This document shows positions 58,351-64,000 of a stretch of 64,000 bases of DNA, piece by piece; positions within the stretch are counted from its first letter, which is position 1, and each line of letters starts with the position of its first letter. The translations under genes and the position numbers were made by a program. The DNA is taken from NCBI RefSeq assembly GCF_000299935.1, contig NZ_AMRL01000012.1:1-64000 (forward strand), in the 5' to 3' direction. The notes below the pieces were generated by a model. The model saw nothing but the letters and a program-made list of their open reading frames with translations, made no database searches and had not been told where the DNA came from. The stretch comes from Oceanibaculum indicum P24. GTDB taxonomy: Bacteria > Pseudomonadota > Alphaproteobacteria > Oceanibaculales > Oceanibaculaceae.

Positions 58351-59151
58351 TCAGATCAGCCGCAAGGCGTAGAGCGCCCGTCCGATCAGCAGGAAGGGCT
58401 GATCGACGCTGAGGTCGATGTCGTAACCCTCATAGGTCGGATTATCGCTGCGCACGCGCAATCGGCGCCCGGGCAGCCATTGCAGCCGTTTCATCAGGAC
58501 GCGGCCTTCCAGGCAAAAGACGAAGACGTCGTCGGCCGGACGGGCACCATCCTCGCTGCGGTCGATCAGGACCGGCGTGTTGGCGGGGATTGTCGGTTCC
58601 ATGCTGTCGCCGCGCATCACATGGATCGCCAGCTGCGATGCCTGCAGGCCCGGCAGTTCGGGCATATGCTTCATGTCGAGGTAGATCAGCGCCGGCTCAC
58701 CCTCCGGCGCATTTCCGCTTGGCTTTGCATCCCCCACCTGCTCGCCGGTTGGCTGCAAGGCGCAATCGAGGCCGGCAGGGCTCACCCCGATCAGCGGCAC
58801 CGGCACAAGGCCTTCATGTCCCGCTTTCGTCCGTGCCCTACCATCAACAGCAAGAGGGTCGTTCGCGCCGGCGAGCATCTCCCCCTCGCCGGTAGCAAGC
58901 CACTCCAGGCGCACGTTTCCGGCCCGTGCCAGCGCAATAAGCCGCTGGCGCGAGGGGTCGGACACCCCACGCACATATTTCCGGACGACCTGATGCGACA
59001 GGTCCGCCCGCTTTGCCAATTCCATGATGCCGCCAACATTCTGTGCCAGCATCATGACCCGTTCGGAGAACCCTTCGGTCCTGCTTCGACCATCGTTTGA
59101 CAATGGTCGTAACGATGGGCTTTCTGCGTCATCCATTGGATCGAAGCTCAT
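58351..59151 (-). CDS. S24-family phage-type repressor (HTH + LexA-like peptidase)
   Basis: A 266-residue regulator from the ATG at 59151, preceded by AAGAAGTGG; a GTG two codons upstream is the alternative. A helix-turn-helix around residues 38-70 (GIMELAKRADLSHQVVRKYV, then DPSRQRLIALAR) is followed by a C-terminal S24 peptidase with A126-G127 as the putative cleavage dipeptide, S183 in MRGDSMEPTI and K221 in LMKRLQWLPG. All catalytic positions are intact, so RecA-induced autocleavage is possible. It faces a Ner-like gene across 171 bases, the layout of a temperate-phage control region, but no other phage genes are present. Confidence 0.86.
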   Translation of the reverse strand: MSFDPMDDAESPSLRPLSNDGRSRTEGFSERVMMLAQNVGGIMELAKRADLSHQVVRKYVRGVSDPSRQRLIALARAGNVRLEWLATGEGEMLAGANDPLAVDGRARTKAGHEGLVPVPLIGVSPAGLDCALQPTGEQVGDAKPSGNAPEGEPALIYLDMKHMPELPGLQASQLAIHVMRGDSMEPTIPANTPVLIDRSEDGARPADDVFVFCLEGRVLMKRLQWLPGRRLRVRSDNPTYEGYDIDLSVDQPFLLIGRALYALRLI

Positions 59152-59159
59152 AGCCACTT

Positions 59160-59187
59160 CTTTAGCTTGTTACCATTTGCACTAAAG
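59160..59187. promoter_or_regulatory. Inverted repeat overlapping the S24 repressor 5' end
   Basis: CTTTAG (59160-59165) and CTAAAG (59182-59187) flank a 16-base spacer, centred near 59173 and about 20 bases ahead of the repressor start. The size and position suit a repressor operator. This is inference from dyad symmetry alone. Confidence 0.4.
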
Positions 59188-59233
59188 TCAAAAAATTTCA
59201 CGCAACTTTTGCCGTCGACTTCTCCATTCGGAA

Positions 59234-59263
59234 TTGACGTCAGAATTGCATTGCACGTATGTT
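59234..59263 (+). promoter_or_regulatory. Candidate promoter of the Ner-like gene
   Basis: TTGACG (59234-59239) and TATGTT (59258-59263) are 18 bases apart, about 60 bases before the Ner-like start. Spacing and -35 are good. Confidence 0.4.
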
Positions 59264-59322
59264 TACCTCCCTTGCTCTATATGGATAGAATCTCGCAATA
59301 ATACTAAAAAGGGTTGCTGAAC

Positions 59323-59568
59323 ATGCCACGAACAGGTTGGCACCCGGCAGACATCACGGCTGCCGTAAGAAAGAAGGGAATGACCTTAACGGCACTTGCC
59401 CTCTCCCACGGGCTCAGCGAATCGGCCTGCCGGAAAGCCTTACTGACCAAGTACGCAAAGGCCGAAATCGCCATAAGCCGGTTCATCGACGTTCCACTCC
59501 ATGAGCTCTGGCCCGAACGTTGGACACCCGATGGTTCTCGTATCCGGCGCCAGCGCAATCAGGCCTAG
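59323..59568 (+). CDS. Ner/Nlp-family phage-type DNA-binding protein
   Basis: An 81-residue helix-turn-helix protein. The ATG at 59323 (MPRTGWHPADITAAVRKKGM) follows AAAAGGG; a TTG three codons upstream is less likely. The order WHPADITAAVRKKG, TLTALALSHGLSESACRKAL and an LHELWPERW C-terminus corresponds to Ner of Mu-like transposable phages and the chromosomal Nlp/SfsB group. Ner normally represses early promoters and lies next to a divergent repressor, as here. No transposase (MuA) or later phage gene follows, so this is either a remnant or a domesticated switch. Confidence 0.85.
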   Translation: MPRTGWHPADITAAVRKKGMTLTALALSHGLSESACRKALLTKYAKAEIAISRFIDVPLHELWPERWTPDGSRIRRQRNQA

Positions 59569-59803
59569 AATATTCCCGTTCGTTACCGAATGGCACCTCA
59601 AAACTTATGAAGAGTAGATTTTACTATTTTATTCAAGACGACCAAAACTATCTACTTTGATTGCCACGCACATCAGTGATCGTCTATGTTAATCGCAGAT
59701 TAGCAAAATAATGGCTGGACAATCATTTTTAGTGTAACTAACATCTACAAAAGCACTACTTTTAGATAACAAACAAAGAAAAACGGCACGTTTGGCGCGA
59801 TAG
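59569..59803. other. AT-rich non-coding gap downstream of the Ner-like gene
   Basis: No credible gene is seen in these 235 bases, which are markedly AT-rich beside the surrounding GC-rich genes. A small hairpin, CCGTTCG/CGAATGG around TTAC (59576-59593, one GT pair), lies just after the Ner-like stop without a T-tract. Runs such as ATTTTACTATTTTATT resemble low-GC foreign DNA or a nucleoid-protein-bound control region. Confidence 0.5.
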
Positions 59804-60337
59804 ATGGGTATTTTATCCAACGACATCGACCCCAGATTGCAGACGCTCTACGACCATTGGCTGCAGGTACGGAAGGGTGCGCTCATCCCGAACCGCCGGG
59901 ATATCGATCCGGTTGCCATATGGACTGTCCTGCCTTTTGTGTGGATGTGCGATTACATCGCCGAGAGCGGCCGCTTTCGTTTCCGACTCGCCGGTGAGGA
60001 AATGAACATGTTCCACCATCGGAACCTGGTCGGCACCTATCTGGACGAAACTTTCCCGGAAGTGCAGCAGGACCATGTGATCGCCAAATACCGCCGTGCC
60101 ATTGAAACACCGGCCATTCTGTACGTGCGCGGCGCCATCCATGCGAAGACCCACCCCTATCTGCGTGGCGAGCGCCTGCTGCTGCCCTTGCTGGATCAGA
60201 GCGAAGCCCCCACCATCATTGTCGGCGCCACCGTGTCTCACATGGGGGCTGGAACGGGCGTGAGGACCGGCGCAACCGGCCAGAAGCTTGATACGCCGCC
60301 CACCTGCGAGACAATCGAGTTCCCGCTCTCTCCATAA
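59804..60337 (+). CDS. PAS_5-type (DUF1457-like) PAS domain protein
   Basis: A 177-residue soluble protein that consists mainly of one degenerate PAS domain. The order LYDHWLQVRKGALIPNRRDIDP, WTVLPFVWMCDYIAESGRFRFRLAGEEMN, GTYLDETFPEVQQDHVIAKYR and LPLLDQSEAPTIIVGATVSHM matches the short PAS_5 proteins that are abundant in Rhodospirillales. Their function is unknown; they may be ligand sensors without an output domain. The start has no good Shine-Dalgarno and lies at the edge of the AT-rich gap. The product ends in a short unstructured tail. Confidence 0.82.
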   Translation: MGILSNDIDPRLQTLYDHWLQVRKGALIPNRRDIDPVAIWTVLPFVWMCDYIAESGRFRFRLAGEEMNMFHHRNLVGTYLDETFPEVQQDHVIAKYRRAIETPAILYVRGAIHAKTHPYLRGERLLLPLLDQSEAPTIIVGATVSHMGAGTGVRTGATGQKLDTPPTCETIEFPLSP

Positions 60338-60438
60338 CAAGTCCCGCGCCTACCGCCGCCAGGGCTTTCTTGCGCCGTTCCGTCGCCAGCCGCTATAGTT
60401 CGGCAGAAGCGCTGGAATGCGCTGAGAATAATGGATAG

Positions 60439-62522
<2,084 letters not shown>

Positions 62523-62542
<20 letters not shown>

Positions 62543-63455
62543 CGGCTGCCGCTTCGGCCTCGGCGCGGGCCCGCGCCGCTTCCTCTTCCGCCTTGTCGCG
62601 TTCGACCCAGGAATGCAGCCAGTCGCGGACAATGGCGATCTGGTCATCCACCATCAGCGAGGGCGCGTGGCCGCACCCGGGAATCTCCACCAGTTTCGCC
62701 TTCGGGCCTCGTCGCGTCATTTCCTGGGCAGTTTCGCGCAGCAAGACGTCCGATGTCTCGCCGCGCAAGACCAGGACAGGGCATTCGATCTTGTCCCAGA
62801 TCGCCCACATATCGATGTCCTGCAGCGGGTTCTTGCGGAATGCGTCGCCGATGGCCGGGTCGAGATGCAGCGTATAGGTGTGATTGGGTTGCCGTTCGAC
62901 ACTGTGGAGCACCATGGCGCTCCACTCCGAATCGCTGAGATCGCCATAGCTGGCATAGATCTTCCGGAAATGTTCGTCCACTGCCTGCAGATTCGGAAAC
63001 ACCAGCTCCTCGCCGACATATTGCCCGATGCGCTCCAGCGCCTGCTTCGGGATGAAGGGGCCGACATCGTTCAGCACCAGCCGGCGGATCGGCGAGTCTT
63101 CCTCCGCCGCCAGCAGCATGCCGATCAGCCCGCCCATCGAGGTGCCAATCCAGTCGACGGCGCCAAGCCCGCGATAGGCCAGCAAATCCTTCGCATGCTT
63201 CAGATAGGTGCCGTAATGGTAATCTTCCTTCTGAGACAGCCAGCCGCTGCGGCCCCGGCCGGCCACATCCGGGCAGATCACCCGATAGTCGCCGAGCAGC
63301 GCCTGGGCCAGCTGGTCGAAATCCCGTCCCTGGCGCGTCAGGCCATGGGCGCAGATGGCCACCCTTTCCATGCGGCGTTCGCCCCATTCCGTGAAGCCGA
63401 GCCAGACGGTTTCCCCCGTCGCCGTGCTTGCGAAACTTCCCTGGCTGGGTTTCAT
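62523..63455 (-). CDS. Alpha/beta hydrolase
   Basis: A 310-residue alpha/beta-fold hydrolase. The RBS GAGGGAGA lies before the ATG. The active-site elements are the oxyanion segment CAHGLTRQGRDFD, the nucleophile elbow WIGTSMGGLIGM (Ser in GTSMGG), the acid in LVLRGETSDVLL, and His in IPGCGHAPSLM. The cap region (about 140-200) is helical. The tail beyond 280 is Glu/Ala/Arg-rich and probably disordered. The substrate is unknown. It is followed directly by the YheT-like gene, with overlapping ends, so two unrelated hydrolases appear co-transcribed. Confidence 0.85.
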
Positions 63456-63754
63456 GGGTGTCTCCCTCGGTTTCGCAGCGATGCGAAGGTCTGGCCGGTA
63501 GGCTCAGTCTAATGATGTTTTTATATCAATACCATATCGCAACAACAGCGGGATTACCGGGTTACCAGAACCCCGGATTCACCGAGCTTGATTGCATACG
63601 CTGTAACGCCAGAAAGGCAAAAGCAGTTGCAGATTTCCTCAACTCGTTTAACTAAATGATGCGTGCCGATGGTGTGCCAAGCGCCATGAGAGAACCGCAG
63701 GATATGTGGCAAGGCGCCCATCGGATATTGAAAGTTGGCTTTAGGGAGGCCCCA
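63456..63754. other. Intergenic region between the hydrolase and TAXI genes
   Basis: These 299 bases hold no convincing gene. A candidate promoter for the downstream gene is TTGCAG (63627-63632) and TAACTA (63649-63654), 16 bases apart. AT-rich sequence around 63510-63540 may hold the promoter of the divergent hydrolase. Confidence 0.45.
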
Positions 63755-64000
63755 ATGAAGCTCAATCTAATGCGTTTTAGCGCCATCGCCGTGGCGGCTG
63801 CGCTGTTTGTTCCGGCAGCGGCCGACGCGCAGGACAAGGCCGGCTGGCCAAGCTCGATCAAGGTCGGCACCGCCTCGCAGGGCGGCACCTACTTCGTCTA
63901 TGGCGCTGGCTGGGCGAACCTCGTCCAGGAAAAGCTGGGCATCAACACCAGCTCGGAAGTGACCGGCGGCCCGGTGCAGAACATGGCGCTGGTGAATTCC
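63755..64000 (+). CDS. TAXI-family TRAP transporter solute receptor, N-terminal fragment
   Basis: The first 82 codons of a periplasmic solute-binding protein, running off the window. A strong AGGGAGG precedes the ATG at 63755. The product starts with a signal peptide (MKLNLMRFSAIAVAAALFVP, cleavage likely after AAADAQ) followed by SIKVGTASQGGTYFVYGAGW and VTGGPVQNMALVNS, the signature pattern of TAXI (TRAP-associated extracytoplasmic immunogenic) receptors. The usual partner, a fused TRAP permease, would lie downstream outside the window. The ligand is unknown. Confidence 0.88.
   Translation, partial: MKLNLMRFSAIAVAAALFVPAAADAQDKAGWPSSIKVGTASQGGTYFVYGAGWANLVQEKLGINTSSEVTGGPVQNMALVNS

Overview
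The window looks like a chromosomal segment of a GC-rich alphaproteobacterium, most likely Rhodospirillales-type. This is an inference from gene order (dgt-argS-SPOR, trpGDC-moaC-moeA-lexA-comEC-gltX-gltA, and rpsB-tsf-pyrH-frr-uppS-cdsA-dxr-rseP-bamA-ompH-lpxD-fabZ-lpxA-lpxI-lpxB), from lipid A synthesis through LpxI, and from a lexA promoter with GTTC-type operators. It is almost entirely core genome. I saw no tRNA, rRNA, CRISPR array or insertion sequence.

Layout. 1-3058: minus-strand dgt-argS and the start of a presumed SPOR gene. 3181-6138: plus-strand erpA, xthA, a 58-residue small gene, a GFA-family gene, an ExoD-like membrane protein and a DUF3008 gene. 6172-10359: minus-strand M81/MlrC peptidase, an unknown protein and ilvD. 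10484-15187: a HAD phosphatase, a divergent polysaccharide deacetylase and a copA-cueR copper operon with a clear CueR operator. 15335-20327: trpGDC, moaC, moeA and lexA. 20343-26430: comEC, a GST, gltX, gltA and a small membrane protein. 26431-41483: one long minus-strand block running from translation factors (rpsB, tsf, frr) through UMP kinase to isoprenoid/phospholipid precursors, outer-membrane assembly and lipid A synthesis, ending with gloA. 41673-50062: dnaE, an unusual M91-like zinc metallopeptidase gene, lolD, lolC/E and proS. 50241-54932: a small unknown gene, a soluble tandem-PAS chemoreceptor, a CorA-type transporter, an LrgA/LrgB pair and an LdtR-like MarR regulator. 55044-58254: a valine-catabolic trio. 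58351-60337: an orphan phage-like switch (S24 repressor facing a Ner/Nlp-like gene), an AT-rich gap and a PAS_5-type gene. 60454-64000: hemB, two alpha/beta hydrolases and the start of a TAXI-type TRAP solute receptor.

The most unusual content is the M91-like protein at 45266-46741. It has an HELLH zinc motif, a downstream EE...SEN block resembling the NleD/HopH1 effector peptidases, and a 100-residue tail of LVPYQPP-type repeats. It is inserted between dnaE and lolD with no partner gene. Other points worth attention: a copper-responsive copA promoter that predicts a leaderless mRNA, two near-identical opposed LexA-type boxes at the lexA promoter, the orphan S24/Ner pair, and hairpins inside the rpsB-tsf-pyrH operon. 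All assignments come from reading motifs and context by eye; no database search was run.
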